Assembly: GCA_020440605.1 (NCBI GenBank)
Contig: JAGRNT010000025.1
Span: forward strand, 1-47,113
Reading direction: 5' to 3'
DNA length: 47,113 bases
Source of the DNA: a bacterium
GTDB lineage: Bacteria > 4484-113 > JAFGCY01
Under the pieces are notes generated by a model. It was not told the DNA's origin, did no database searches, and saw nothing but the letters and a program-made list of their open reading frames with translations. A program made the position numbers and the translations under genes. The stretch's first letter is position 1. Every line of letters starts with the position of its first letter. Positions 35,582-44,700 of the stretch are shown here, one piece after another.

Positions 35582-36559
35582 CTACTCCGCCTCCTTGAGG
35601 TAAAGCTCCATCTCGGCCAGCTTGTCAACGATCTCCACGAGGCTCTTCTCGCCGAAGTTCTTGAAGGACATCAGCTGGTCCGGGCTGTATTCAATCAGTT
35701 CGCCAACGGAACGGACGTTCGCGTTGCGCAGGCAGTTGGAGGCACGCCCGGAGAGACCCAGCTCATCAACATGCATGTTGAGCTTGGCCTGCAGTTCGGC
35801 GTCGATCGGCTCCTCCTGCGGGATGAAGCTCATCATTGAGCTCTGCTTGTCTGTGATCCAGTTCAGGTAGCGCTTCAGCTCGGCCGCACCTTCACCCAGC
35901 ACCGCGTCCGCTGACTTCGTGCCGTTGGTCTCGATGGTGAGCATCAGCTTCTCGTAGTCGGTGGCACTGCCAACGCGGGTGTTCTCCACGGCATAGGCCA
36001 CGCGCTCCACCGGGCTGTAGTTGCAGTCCAGGGTGATCACGCCGATCGAGTGCTCCTTGCGCTTCAGCTCGGCGGCCATCTTGTAGCCGACGCCGCGCGT
36101 CACGGTGGCCTCGATCTCCATCCGGCTGTTGGTGCCGGTCAGGGTGCAGATCAGCTGGTCGGGGTTGATGATCTCAACCTCCGGATTGCCGAGGAAGTCG
36201 GCGGCGGTCACGAGACGCTCGCCGTTCACGCTCAGACGGATGGTCTGGGTGTTCTCCTTGCCCAGCAGGTTGACCTTCACGCGGCGGATGTTGAGCAGCA
36301 GGGTGATGCTGTCCTCAAGCACGCCGTCGAGGGCCATGTACTCGTGCGGCATCCCGTCGATCTTGACGTAGGTGATGCAGCAGCCGACGATGCTGGACAG
36401 GATCGTGCGGCGCAGGGCATTGCCAAGGGTCGCACCGAAGCCGCGGGGCAGCGGCTCGAAGGTGAACACGCACTTGGGCGAGCCCTCCTCCTGCTCCTTG
36501 CTCATAGTCAGCAGACTGAATGCGTCCGCGCGCTCGATAAAGCCGTTTGCCAGATCCAT
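35582..36559 (-). CDS. rpoA: RNA polymerase subunit alpha
   Basis: 325 residues. The N-terminal dimerisation domain contains FEPLPRGFGATLGNALRR and SIVGCCITYVKIDG. The C-terminal domain (from about 265), with LSGRASNCLRNANVRSVGELIEYS, contacts promoters and activators. ATG at 36559 has AAGG upstream. rpsD, often between rpsK and rpoA, is absent. Confidence 0.97.
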   Translation of the reverse strand: MDLANGFIERADAFSLLTMSKEQEEGSPKCVFTFEPLPRGFGATLGNALRRTILSSIVGCCITYVKIDGMPHEYMALDGVLEDSITLLLNIRRVKVNLLGKENTQTIRLSVNGERLVTAADFLGNPEVEIINPDQLICTLTGTNSRMEIEATVTRGVGYKMAAELKRKEHSIGVITLDCNYSPVERVAYAVENTRVGSATDYEKLMLTIETNGTKSADAVLGEGAAELKRYLNWITDKQSSMMSFIPQEEPIDAELQAKLNMHVDELGLSGRASNCLRNANVRSVGELIEYSPDQLMSFKNFGEKSLVEIVDKLAEMELYLKEAE

Positions 36560-36577
36560 ATGGGTACCTTGCTCCAG

Positions 36578-36970
36578 TTATACGCGGCGGCGTCCCTTCG
36601 GACGCACACCATTGTGGGCTACGGGGGTCACATCCCTGATCAGCTTGATGCGCAGACCGAGATTGGACAGTGTGCGGATCGCCGCTTCCTTGCCGGAGCC
36701 GGGACCCTTGGAATAGACCTCGACCTCGCGCAGGCCCCAGTCCATCGCCTTGCGGACCGCGGTCTCACAGGCGGTCTGGGCAGCGTAGGCTGTGCCCTTC
36801 TTGGCACCCTTGAAGCCCTTCGCACCGGCGCTGGACCAGGAGACTACGTTGCCTTCGGGGTCCGCGACCGCAATCTGCGTGTTGTTGAAGGAAGCCTTGA
36901 TATGCACCACGCCCGAGGGCACATGGCGCTTCTCGCGCTTCCTGCTTCCACCTTTCTTCGGTCCTGCCAC
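36578..36970 (-). CDS. rpsK: Ribosomal protein S11
   Basis: 130 residues: [21 protein letters not shown] (22-42), [20 protein letters not shown] and [14 protein letters not shown]. The start is GTG at 36970 with GGAG 8 nt upstream. Confidence 0.97.
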   Translation of the reverse strand: MAGPKKGGSRKREKRHVPSGVVHIKASFNNTQIAVADPEGNVVSWSSAGAKGFKGAKKGTAYAAQTACETAVRKAMDWGLREVEVYSKGPGSGKEAAIRTLSNLGLRIKLIRDVTPVAHNGVRPKGRRRV

Positions 36971-37022
36971 TGCTCTGCTCCAGATTCCTTGATTGCTAAG
37001 TGCTGATGATCAGCGGGATTGC

Positions 37023-37409
37023 TTACTTCTTGCCCGGACGCTTCTTGCCGGCCACGGCCTGCTTGCGGGGGCCCTTACGCCCGCGGGCGTTGGTATGGGT
37101 GCGCTGGCCGCGCACGGGGAGTCCGCGACGATGGCGGATACCGCGATAGCAGTTGATTTCCACCAGACGCTTGATGTTGAGGGTGACTTCCTTGCGCAGG
37201 TCACCTTCAAGCAGCAGGCCGAGCGATTCAATCGCGTCGCGGATCGCACCTTCCTGGTCGGTGGTCAGGTCACGCACACGCGTGTCCGGATCGATTCCGG
37301 CCTTCTCGAGGATCATGCGCGAAGTGTGCAGACCGACGCCGAAGACGTAGGTCAGGCCGATCTCGGCGCGCTTGTTCGCCGGAAGTTCTACACCCTGGAT
37401 ACGTGCCAT
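37023..37409 (-). CDS. rpsM: Ribosomal protein S13
   Basis: 128 residues: [43 protein letters not shown] and a basic tail. It starts 3 nt after rpmJ, with AGGG in the rpmJ end as ribosome site. Confidence 0.97.
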   Translation of the reverse strand: MARIQGVELPANKRAEIGLTYVFGVGLHTSRMILEKAGIDPDTRVRDLTTDQEGAIRDAIESLGLLLEGDLRKEVTLNIKRLVEINCYRGIRHRRGLPVRGQRTHTNARGRKGPRKQAVAGKKRPGKK

Positions 37410-37412
37410 TGC

Positions 37413-37529
37413 TTATCCCTGCCTCTGCTTGAGCCGCGGATTCTTTTTGTTGATGACATACAGACGGCCCTTGCGGCGCACGATCTGGCAGTCCTTCGTT
37501 CTCTTCTTGATTGATGCTGAAACCTTCAT
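37413..37529 (-). CDS. rpmJ: Ribosomal protein L36, zinc ligands mostly lost
   Basis: 38 residues, [14 protein letters not shown] to the NPRLKQRQG end, the normal length and ends of L36. The zinc-binding form has Cys11, Cys14, Cys27 and His33. Here these are Thr11, Cys14, Asn27 and Leu33, so zinc can hardly be bound. ATG at 37529 has GGAG 8 nt upstream. First gene of the alpha-operon part. infA, usually just before it, is missing. Confidence 0.95.
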   Translation of the reverse strand: MKVSASIKKRTKDCQIVRRKGRLYVINKKNPRLKQRQG

Positions 37530-37572
37530 AATTTCTGCTCCACCTTCGGTTCGTCCGGCTTCGACCATTAAA

Positions 37573-37596
37573 GGCCACAAAGCGGCCCCTGAGGGG
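37573..37596 (-). promoter_or_regulatory. Two overlapping hairpins in the rpmJ leader
   Basis: On the minus strand GCCCC-TCA-GGGGC (about 37584-37596) and GGCC-GCTTTGT-GGCC (about 37573-37587) share the GGGGCC segment, so only one can form fully. They lie between the promoter and the rpmJ ribosome site, where r-protein feedback sites often occur. Confidence 0.4.
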
Positions 37597-37605
37597 CGAA
37601 GGAAT

Positions 37606-37635
37606 ATTGTATCACCGTGTCGCGACTGATTTCAA
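37606..37635 (-). promoter_or_regulatory. Promoter of the rpmJ-rpsM-rpsK-rpoA-rplQ group
   Basis: On the minus strand, TTGAAA (37630-37635) and TACAAT (37606-37611) are separated by 18 bp, with TG one base before the -10 box. This is one of the best promoter matches in the window and gives a leader of about 70 nt. It allows the alpha-operon genes to be transcribed apart from secY-adk-map. Confidence 0.7.
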
Positions 37636-37667
37636 GGGAAAATCACCAAGTTTGGAAATTTCCCCGA

Positions 37668-38450
37668 TCAGCTGAACGCTGCGGCGGCCTCCTCATTGCC
37701 CGGCTGGGTCAGGATGTACACCTTGTCATCCCAGACGGCGACCGTGTGCTCGAAATGAGCGGACAGGCTGCCATCCATTGTGAGGTAGGTCCAGTTGTCA
37801 CCCGCCAGCAGGATCCGCTCACTGCCCAGCGAGGCCATCGGTTCGATGGCGATCACGAGTCCGTTCTCCACCAGCGGCCGGCGGTTGCCGGTGTCGAAAT
37901 GGTAGAAGGTCGGCTCCTCATGCAGGTCAAAGCCCACGCCATGCCCGGTCAGTTCGCGGATGATCCCGAGCTCATGCTGGCGCAGCTCCTGCTCCACCGC
38001 GCGGCTGGCGAGGCGCATCGGCTTGCCGGCCTCCAGGCCCCAGATCCCGCAGTAGAGGCTCTTCTCCGTTCCATCCAGCAGACGCTGCATGTCCGCGGGG
38101 GCTTCACCGTTGCCAACTCGATACGTATAGGCCGTATCGGAAATGTAGCCGTCAAGCGTCACACCGACGTCAATCGTCACGATGTCGCCTTCCCGCAGCA
38201 CCTGGTCCGCGGGAATGCCATGCACGATCTCGGAGTTGATGCTGAAGCAGATGTTGGCCGGGAAGCCCTTGAAACCAAGGAAGGACGGAGTACCACCGCG
38301 CTCCCGGATGTAATCGCCGGCGAAGCGGTTGATCTCCGCAGCCGTGGCACCCGGCTTGATCAGCGCACGCACATCCCTCAGGAAGGACCCCGAGACCTGG
38401 CCGCTGCGCCAGATCCCGGCGATGTCCGCACGGGACTTAAGCCTTACCAT
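37668..38450 (-). CDS. map: Methionine aminopeptidase type I
   Basis: Removes the initiator methionine from new proteins. 260 residues with the metal ligands in VTIDVGVTLDGYISDTAYTY, HGIPAD, GHGVGFDLHEEP and VIAIEPM. ATG at 38450 overlaps the end of adk by 14 bp, so translation is probably coupled; no separate ribosome site is seen. After its stop, GGGAAA/TTTCCC repeats could form a weak hairpin. Confidence 0.96.
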   Translation of the reverse strand: MVRLKSRADIAGIWRSGQVSGSFLRDVRALIKPGATAAEINRFAGDYIRERGGTPSFLGFKGFPANICFSINSEIVHGIPADQVLREGDIVTIDVGVTLDGYISDTAYTYRVGNGEAPADMQRLLDGTEKSLYCGIWGLEAGKPMRLASRAVEQELRQHELGIIRELTGHGVGFDLHEEPTFYHFDTGNRRPLVENGLVIAIEPMASLGSERILLAGDNWTYLTMDGSLSAHFEHTVAVWDDKVYILTQPGNEEAAAAFS

Positions 38451-39096
38451 TGCGGGCCATCCCCAGTTCGGTGCGGATGCGCTCGCTGACATCGGGGATG
38501 TCGGCGTCGGCATCGATGGTCCGCAGCTTGCCCTGCTCCTCGTAGAAGCGCAGGATCGGTGCGGTTTCCTCCTGGTAGATCCGCAGGCGGCGCCCGAAGA
38601 CCTCCTCGCTGTCGTCCTCGCGCTGGAAGAGCTCGCAGTCATTGCCGGTCTTGCTGCAGGGCTGCCTGGGCGGATTGCTCACCAGGTTGTAGATCCGCTT
38701 GCAGTTGCGGCAGACCCGGCGGTTGACGATCCGCTCCAGCAGGTCGTCCTCGTCAATATGCAGATAGAGCGCATGGTCCAGTTCCTGGCCGAGCTCCACG
38801 AGGCTCTCGGTCAGCAGGCTGGCCTGCTCCGTATTGCGCGGGAAGCCGTCGAACATCGTGCGCTCGGACTGCTGCTCACGCAGGAATTTCTTTGTGATCT
38901 CACCGATGATGCGGATCGGCACGAGCCGGCCCTGGTTGATGTAGCTGCCGATCTCCTCACCCAGTTCAGAACCGCTCTCCACTTCCGCGCGCAGCAGTGA
39001 TCCGGCATCGAAGTGCCTGAATCCGTGCTCGCGGGCGAGGATCCCCGCCTGGGTTCCCTTGCCGCTGCCGGGAGGGCCGAGGAAAACGATGATCAT
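38437..39096 (-). CDS. adk: Adenylate kinase
   Basis: Balances AMP, ADP and ATP. 219 residues, long form: P-loop GPPGSGKGTQ near the start, FDGFPRN, and a LID with four cysteines (CRNC and CSKTGNDC) that should bind zinc. ATG at 39096 is preferred over GTG at 39108 because GGGTGG lies at proper distance and the protein starts with the beta strand before the P-loop. Confidence 0.96.
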   Translation of the reverse strand: MIIVFLGPPGSGKGTQAGILAREHGFRHFDAGSLLRAEVESGSELGEEIGSYINQGRLVPIRIIGEITKKFLREQQSERTMFDGFPRNTEQASLLTESLVELGQELDHALYLHIDEDDLLERIVNRRVCRNCKRIYNLVSNPPRQPCSKTGNDCELFQREDDSEEVFGRRLRIYQEETAPILRFYEEQGKLRTIDADADIPDVSERIRTELGMARNGKA

Positions 39097-39118
39097 CTGC
39101 GTACCCACCCTGTCCGGA

Positions 39119-40432
39119 TTACTTGTTGAATCCGCTGTAATGCCTCATCACCATGTGGGCCTGCATCTGCTGGACGGTGTCCAGGGCCACGCCTACCACG
39201 ATCAGCAGACTGGTGCCGCCGATGTAGAAGCTGGTGATCTGCACGTTCGTGACCTTGCTCACGATGGCATTGATGAGGATCGGCAGGATCGAGATGATGG
39301 ACAGGTACAGGGCGCCGAAGAATGTGACGCGGTGCAGCACCTTGTCCAGGAACTCGAAGGTCGGGCGGCCCGGACGGATGCCCGGAATGAAGCCGTTGTT
39401 CTTCTTGAGGTTGTCTGCGATGTCCTGCGTGTTGAAGGTCACCGCCACATAGACGAAGGTGAATACGAAGACCAGCACGAACTGCAGAAGTCCGCCCCAG
39501 ATTCCCTGCTGGAATGCGGTGTAGCGGCCGGCCAGCATCTCATACTGGCTGCCCCAGTTCTTCATCATGTTCAGGACCGTGGGCGGCACCATCAGCACCG
39601 AGATCGCGAAGATCAGCGGAATCACGCCTGCCTGCGCCATCTTCAGGGGCAGGAAGGTGTTCTGTCCGCCGTAGACGCGGCGTCCGATCTGGCGGCGGGC
39701 ATACTGCACAGGCACCTTGCGCACACTGAGCTGGATCCACACAATGGCGGTGATCACGGCCACGGTGAACAGCAGGAACAGCAGCAGCGCTCCGAGACGG
39801 GCATTGTCAAGTGCCGCCTGCTGCAGCTCCTGGACGATCATGCCAGGCACGGAAATCAGGATGCCGATCGTGATCAGGATCGAGAGGCCGTTACCGACAC
39901 CCTTGTCACTGATCTCGTCACCCAGCCACATCAGGAAGCAGGTACCGGCCACCACGGCCATCAGCGCCGTGAAGCCGTTGAAGGACAGCACGTGCAGCAT
40001 GTCTCCCATGATCATGCCGACGAAACCCACGCCCTGCACGAAAGCCAGGAAGATCGCGAGGTACCGTGTGATCTTGGAGATCCGCTTGCGGCCCTCCTCG
40101 CCTTCCTGCTGCAGCTCCTTCAGGCGACCGTCCACGGCCACCAGCAGCTGCATCATGATCGACGCGTTGATGTAGGGCATCACGCCAAGCGCAAAGATGC
40201 TGAAGTTGCTCAGGGCACCACCGCTGAAGATGTCAATGAAGCCCAGCAGTCCGCCGGCGCCGGCGCCGGTCGTGAAGAAGGCCTGCACTGCGGCGGGATC
40301 CATGCCCGGGGCCGGGATGTGGATACCCACGCAGTAGATGAACAGAGCGGTGAGGACAAACTTCAGCCTCGCCTGCAGCTCGGGAACTCCCCAGCTCTGC
40401 AGGATTGCCTGCGGGTTGGCGGATGCGCTCAT
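39119..40432 (-). CDS. secY: Protein translocase subunit SecY
   Basis: The export channel. 437 residues, ten membrane helices, with IHIPAPGMDPAAVQAF after helix 1, FALGVMPYINASIMMQLL, and FIPGIRPGRPTFEFLDKVL in the cytoplasmic loop. ATG at 40432 overlaps the rplO stop by one base (TAATG). Confidence 0.97.
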   Translation of the reverse strand: MSASANPQAILQSWGVPELQARLKFVLTALFIYCVGIHIPAPGMDPAAVQAFFTTGAGAGGLLGFIDIFSGGALSNFSIFALGVMPYINASIMMQLLVAVDGRLKELQQEGEEGRKRISKITRYLAIFLAFVQGVGFVGMIMGDMLHVLSFNGFTALMAVVAGTCFLMWLGDEISDKGVGNGLSILITIGILISVPGMIVQELQQAALDNARLGALLLFLLFTVAVITAIVWIQLSVRKVPVQYARRQIGRRVYGGQNTFLPLKMAQAGVIPLIFAISVLMVPPTVLNMMKNWGSQYEMLAGRYTAFQQGIWGGLLQFVLVFVFTFVYVAVTFNTQDIADNLKKNNGFIPGIRPGRPTFEFLDKVLHRVTFFGALYLSIISILPILINAIVSKVTNVQITSFYIGGTSLLIVVGVALDTVQQMQAHMVMRHYSGFNK

Positions 40433-40881
40433 TAAATTACCTCACAGCTGCCGCCGGCCTGCTCAACCATTTCCTTGGCTTTGTGGCTGAAAGCGTGCAG
40501 CTTGAAATTGATCTTCTTGCTGAGCTGACCGTCTCCGAGCAGCTTGACGCGCAGACCACGGCGCTTCTTGGGCAGCAGTTTCTGCTCCGCCAGGAAGGCC
40601 AGATCCACCACGGTGCCATCCGGCAGCTCGTTGAACTGCTCGGTGTTGACCGGGTGGTAGGTGATCTTGCTGTGATGCTTGAAGCCCGTGAACTTCGGGA
40701 ACTTGCGGATCAGCGGGTTCTGCTCACCCTCGAAACGGGGGTGGATCGAGCCGCCGCTGCGGGACTTCTGGCCGGTCTGGCCACGGCCGGACTTGCAGCC
40801 TGCGCCGCTGCCCTTGCCGCGTCCCTTGCGCTTGCCGCTGCCGGTATTGCTCGGGTGTGAGATCAGATCGATCGTAGGCAT
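40432..40881 (-). CDS. rplO: Ribosomal protein L15
   Basis: 149 residues. The glycine-rich N-terminus GSGKRKGRGKGSG...GRGQTGQKSRSGG and RFEGEQNPLIRKFPKFTG are typical. It follows rpsE directly; rpmD (L30), usually between, is absent. Confidence 0.97.
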   Translation of the reverse strand: MPTIDLISHPSNTGSGKRKGRGKGSGAGCKSGRGQTGQKSRSGGSIHPRFEGEQNPLIRKFPKFTGFKHHSKITYHPVNTEQFNELPDGTVVDLAFLAEQKLLPKKRRGLRVKLLGDGQLSKKINFKLHAFSHKAKEMVEQAGGSCEVI

Positions 40882-40891
40882 CTATTGCTCC

Positions 40892-41581
40892 TTACTCGTC
40901 CGCGCCCTTGTCATCGGACGCCATGCTGCCCTCGGGGGCGTCCACCTGGCTGGCGGCGGCGCGCTCCTCGGCCTCGAATTCCTCGATGGCCTGCTTGGCA
41001 AGGTCCTTCTTCTCGTCACTGGCGAACTTGCCGCTCTTGTTCATCTTTTCACCGCTGCGCAGCTTCTTGATGAAATCGGGCGACTGAATGGCCTTGAGGG
41101 CCTCGAAGGTGGCACGGGCGCAGTTGATGGAGTTGCTGCTGCCGATGAACTTCGCGGTCACGTCCTCGAGGCCGGCCAGGGCCAGGATCGGACGCGCGGC
41201 ACCACCGGCGATGATCCCGTGACCTGATGCGGCGGGCTTGAGGATGATCGTGCTCGCGCAGTAGTGCTGCTTCACCTCGTAGGGGATCGTGGACTTCTCC
41301 TTGACGACGGTCACCATGTTGCGCTTGGCGTCGTCAACACCCTTGCGGATGGCATCCACGACCTCACTCGCCTTGCCGTAGCCCAGGCCCACGCGCTCCT
41401 TCTTGTCACCGAGGGCGACGAGCGCGGTGAAGTGGAACTTGCGTCCACCCTTGACGACCTTGGCCACACGGTTGATGTGGATCACCTCCTCGGTGAACTC
41501 ACTCTCGACCTCCTGGTTGCGGTCATCCCTGTCGCGGCCGCGGCCACCGCGGCGATCCCTCTGGCCTCTTTCCTGTGACAT
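40892..41581 (-). CDS. rpsE: Ribosomal protein S5 with C-terminal extension
   Basis: 229 residues, about 60 longer than E. coli S5. The core has INRVAKVVKGGRKFHFTALV, GLGYGKASEVVDAIRKG and the AASGHGIIAGG loop. The N-terminus is an Arg/Asp-rich tail. The last 50 residues are an acidic, Ala/Glu-rich extension after SPDFIKKLRSGEK. Confidence 0.96.
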   Translation of the reverse strand: MSQERGQRDRRGGRGRDRDDRNQEVESEFTEEVIHINRVAKVVKGGRKFHFTALVALGDKKERVGLGYGKASEVVDAIRKGVDDAKRNMVTVVKEKSTIPYEVKQHYCASTIILKPAASGHGIIAGGAARPILALAGLEDVTAKFIGSSNSINCARATFEALKAIQSPDFIKKLRSGEKMNKSGKFASDEKKDLAKQAIEEFEAEERAAASQVDAPEGSMASDDKGADE

Positions 41582-41583
41582 GC

Positions 41584-41949
41584 TTAAAACTCCAGTCCAG
41601 CTTCCCGCGCGCCTTCCGCGAGGGACTTGATGCAGCCGTGGTACTTGAAACCACCGCGATCAAACACAACCCTGTCGATGCCTGCACCCTTGCTGGCCTC
41701 GGCCACGGCCTTGCCGACCATCCCGGCCAGCTCCAGCGGCTTCTTGCCGGCGCCACTACCCTTGACGGACTCCATCAGGGTGTTGGCGGCTGCCAGCGTC
41801 TTGCCGGTGCTGTCGTCAATCACCTGGGCATAGATGTGGCGGTTGCTGCGGAACACGCTCAGGCGCGGACGCTGCGCGGTACCGGCCACACGCTTGCGCA
41901 GGCGGCGGTGGCGCAGCACTGACATCTTTCTGCGACTTCTAATAGCCAT
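41584..41949 (-). CDS. rplR: Ribosomal protein L18
   Basis: 121 residues: [55 protein letters not shown]. Binds 5S rRNA with L5. ATG at 41949 has GGAG upstream, 3 nt after rplF. Confidence 0.97.
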   Translation of the reverse strand: MAIRSRRKMSVLRHRRLRKRVAGTAQRPRLSVFRSNRHIYAQVIDDSTGKTLAAANTLMESVKGSGAGKKPLELAGMVGKAVAEASKGAGIDRVVFDRGGFKYHGCIKSLAEGAREAGLEF

Positions 41950-41952
41950 TGC

Positions 41953-42486
41953 TTAAGCTCCGGATTTGCCGGCTTTGCGCCGGACGTACTGACCCTGGTA
42001 GCGGATACCCTTGCCCTTGTAGGGCTCTACGGGCTTCTTGCGGAAGATCTGGGCGGAGATGAAGCCGACCAGATGCTTGTCAATTCCGCTGACGACGCAG
42101 CGCATACCGGTGATCTCGATGTTGATCCCGTCCGGGATGTCAATCTCGACCGGATGCGAGAAGCCCACGGTGAGCACCAGCTTCTTGCCGCGCATCTCCC
42201 ACTTGTAACCGGTGCCCTCCAGCTCCAGCGTCTTGCTGAAGCCGTTGGTGACACCGACCACCAGGTTGTTGACAAGCGCACGGGACAGGCCGTGGTTGGC
42301 ACGGTCCTGCGGCTTGTTGCTGGGGCGGGTGAAGGTGATCACGCCGTCCTCGAACTTGTGCGCGATCGTCGTCGGAATCGAGCAGCTCAGCGTGCCGAGC
42401 TTGCCCTTCACCTCGAAGGTGCTGCCGTCGATCTTCACGTCCACCCCATCGGGGATGATAATCGGTTTGTTGCCTACTCGGGACAT
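41953..42486 (-). CDS. rplF: Ribosomal protein L6
   Basis: 177 residues opening MSRVGNKPIIIPDGVDV, with NLVVGVTNGFSKTLELEGTGYK (74-95) and the conserved end EPYKGKGIRYQGQYVRRKAGK. Normal length. Confidence 0.97.
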   Translation of the reverse strand: MSRVGNKPIIIPDGVDVKIDGSTFEVKGKLGTLSCSIPTTIAHKFEDGVITFTRPSNKPQDRANHGLSRALVNNLVVGVTNGFSKTLELEGTGYKWEMRGKKLVLTVGFSHPVEIDIPDGINIEITGMRCVVSGIDKHLVGFISAQIFRKKPVEPYKGKGIRYQGQYVRRKAGKSGA

Positions 42487-42495
42487 CTGTCTCTC

Positions 42496-42915
42496 CTACC
42501 AGACCTTCACCAGCAGCTCACCACCGACGTTGTTGCGGCGCGCTTCCTTGTCGGAAAGCACACCGCGGCTGGTCGAGAGGATGCTGATGCCGAATCCGCC
42601 ACGCACCCGGGGCAGTTCCATGCGGCGCACGTACACGCGGCGGCCGGGACGGCTGATGCGCTCGAGCTGGGTGATCGGGCTTACACGGCGCAGCTCGTCT
42701 GCATAACGCAGCGTGATCTTGATCTCCTTGAAGGAGTTGCCGTTCTTGTTCTTCGTCTCGACCACGTCCCAGCCCTCGACGAAACCTTCGTCGGCCAGGA
42801 TCTTGGAGATGGAGGCCTTCAGGCCGCTGAAGGGAGCGCTGACGCTCTCCTTGCGGGTACGGACACCATTCCGGATGATCGTGATGAAATCAGCGACGGG
42901 ATCGCTCTGACTCAT
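42496..42915 (-). CDS. rpsH: Ribosomal protein S8
   Basis: 139 residues with DPVADFITIIRNG, RRISRPG-like ERISRPGRRVYV and the end GFGISILSTSRGVLSDKEARR. In E. coli S8 also represses this operon; no matching leader was looked for in detail. Confidence 0.97.
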   Translation of the reverse strand: MSQSDPVADFITIIRNGVRTRKESVSAPFSGLKASISKILADEGFVEGWDVVETKNKNGNSFKEIKITLRYADELRRVSPITQLERISRPGRRVYVRRMELPRVRGGFGISILSTSRGVLSDKEARRNNVGGELLVKVW

Positions 42916-42927
42916 ATCTAGGTTCTC

Positions 42928-43113
42928 CTACCAGGAAGCTTTTCGCACGCCGGGGATCTGGCCCTTGAGGGCAAGCTCCCGGAACATGTTGCGGCACATC
43001 TTGAAGTCGCGCATGAAACCACGCGGACGGCCGGTCAGGGCACAACGATTCTTCTCCCTGGTGCTGTACTTGGCCTTTCTGTTCGATGCAACTATCTTGC
43101 TTGTCTTTGCCAT
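42928..43113 (-). CDS. rpsN: Ribosomal protein S14, short form with two zinc cysteines lost
   Basis: 61 residues, the length and ends ([15 protein letters not shown]) of the zinc-type short S14. The ligand set C-x2-C...C-x2-C is broken: Cys24 and Cys40 remain, while positions 27 and 43 are Thr and Met. Sits between rplE and rpsH as usual. Confidence 0.95.
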   Translation of the reverse strand: MAKTSKIVASNRKAKYSTREKNRCALTGRPRGFMRDFKMCRNMFRELALKGQIPGVRKASW

Positions 43114-43123
43114 GCTTATCTCA

Positions 43124-43699
43124 CTAGGCTACCTTGGCCACGGTATCGAAGTCATTGAACGGCATGCCGAGCTGCGAAAGCAGGTAGGCGGCCTCGACGT
43201 TGTCATTGGCGCTGGTGACGATGCTGATCTGCATGCCCTTGATGAACTCGATCTCGTCGAAGTTGATCTCGGGGAACACCATCTGGTCCTTCAGGCCGAG
43301 GTTGTAGTTGCCACGGCCGTCGAAGTTGCGCACGCTCACGCCCTGGAAGTCACGCACACGCGGCAGCACCACGGAGATCAGACGGTCCAGGAAGTGCCAC
43401 ATCAGGTGTCCGCGCAGGGTCACCATGCAGCCGATCTTCATGCCATCACGGATCTTGAAGTTCGAGATGGACTTGCGGGCCGTCGTCACGAGCGCCTGCT
43501 GACCGCTGATGGTGGTCAGGGTCTTGGTCGCCGCCTGCAGGGCCTTGGGGTTGTCACGCCCCTCACCCACGCCGATGTTGAGTACGATCTTCTGAACCCG
43601 GGGCACCAGGTTCACGTTGGAGTAGCCGCGTTCCTTCATCAGGTTGCCGCGCACCTCCATCTCGTACCTCATCTGCATTCTGCTCTTTGCCAGTGCCAT
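43124..43699 (-). CDS. rplE: Ribosomal protein L5
   Basis: 191 residues: [53 protein letters not shown] and [21 protein letters not shown]. Binds 5S rRNA. ATG at 43699, 4 nt after rplX. Confidence 0.97.
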   Translation of the reverse strand: MALAKSRMQMRYEMEVRGNLMKERGYSNVNLVPRVQKIVLNIGVGEGRDNPKALQAATKTLTTISGQQALVTTARKSISNFKIRDGMKIGCMVTLRGHLMWHFLDRLISVVLPRVRDFQGVSVRNFDGRGNYNLGLKDQMVFPEINFDEIEFIKGMQISIVTSANDNVEAAYLLSQLGMPFNDFDTVAKVA

Positions 43700-43703
43700 G
43701 TTC

Positions 43704-44066
43704 CTACTCCGAATCGATCAGCTGATCGCTGACCTTTGCATAGCGCAGCCAGCGGTCACTGACCCGGCGGCGCCCCACGCGTGTGGGCTTGCCCGTCGTC
43801 TTGTCGATCACCATCACATTGCTCAGGTGGATCGGCATGGCGACGTTGATGATGCCGCCGGGCTGGCCGCCGGGCTGGCTCTTCACGTGCTTCTTGTATT
43901 CGTTGAGGCCTTCGACGATGCACTTCATCGTCTTGGAGTCGACGCTCACGACCTTGCCGCGGCGGCCCTTCTCCTTGCCGGTGATCACGACGACCTCATC
44001 ACCGCGCTTGACCTTGGTCTTGACGGCGTGTTCGTTGACATTCTTGGTGCGAATGAAACGCGGCAT
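43704..44066 (-). CDS. rplX: Ribosomal protein L24
   Basis: 120 residues with a KOW motif, KRGDEVVVITGKEKGRRGKV, and GGIINVAMPIHLSNVMVID. ATG overlaps the rplN stop by one base (TAATG). Confidence 0.97.
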   Translation of the reverse strand: MPRFIRTKNVNEHAVKTKVKRGDEVVVITGKEKGRRGKVVSVDSKTMKCIVEGLNEYKKHVKSQPGGQPGGIINVAMPIHLSNVMVIDKTTGKPTRVGRRRVSDRWLRYAKVSDQLIDSE

Positions 44067-44437
44067 TACAGCACCTCCGGGGCGAGGGACACGATCTTCA
44101 TGAATCCCTTCTCGCGCAGCTCACGGGCCACGGGTCCGAACACGCGGGTCCCGCGCGGGTTGAGGGACTCAGGGTCGATGATCACCACGGCGTTGTCATC
44201 GAAGCGCACCACGCTGCCGTCACGGCGCTGCGTGGGGAACTTCTGGCGCACGACAACCGCCTTGACCACAGTACCCTTCTTCGCATTGGAGCGCGGGGCG
44301 GCCTGCTTCACCGTGCAGACGATGATGTCACCGATCTGCGCGGTCTTCTTGCGGCCGCGGCCGAGCACACGGATGGTCAGGACTTCCTTGGCCCCCGTGT
44401 TGTCGGCAACACCCAGTCTGGTTTCCTGCTGGATCAT
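44066..44437 (-). CDS. rplN: Ribosomal protein L14
   Basis: 123 residues opening [19 protein letters not shown], with [30 protein letters not shown] typical of L14. Start 11 nt after rpsQ. Confidence 0.97.
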   Translation of the reverse strand: MIQQETRLGVADNTGAKEVLTIRVLGRGRKKTAQIGDIIVCTVKQAAPRSNAKKGTVVKAVVVRQKFPTQRRDGSVVRFDDNAVVIIDPESLNPRGTRVFGPVARELREKGFMKIVSLAPEVL

Positions 44438-44448
44438 TGGTTATTCCT

Positions 44449-44700
44449 CTAGTGACCCGGAGCGACCCGGATGATTTCCTTGAGAGTCCAGGACTTGCGC
44501 TTGGAGATCGGGCGGCACTCCTCGATGCGGACGAAATCGCCGACCTGGGCCTTGCCTTCCTCATCATGCGCCATGAACTTCTTGCGCACACGGACGTACT
44601 TCTTGTAGAGCGGGTGCTGGGTGGTACGGACCACCTCCACGACGATGGACTTCTCCATGCTGTCGCTCACCACGGTTCCGGTCTTCTGCTTGCGCGGCAT
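44449..44700 (-). CDS. rpsQ: Ribosomal protein S17
   Basis: 83 residues: [54 protein letters not shown]. Start overlaps the rpmC stop by one base. Confidence 0.97.
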   Translation of the reverse strand: MPRKQKTGTVVSDSMEKSIVVEVVRTTQHPLYKKYVRVRKKFMAHDEEGKAQVGDFVRIEECRPISKRKSWTLKEIIRVAPGH

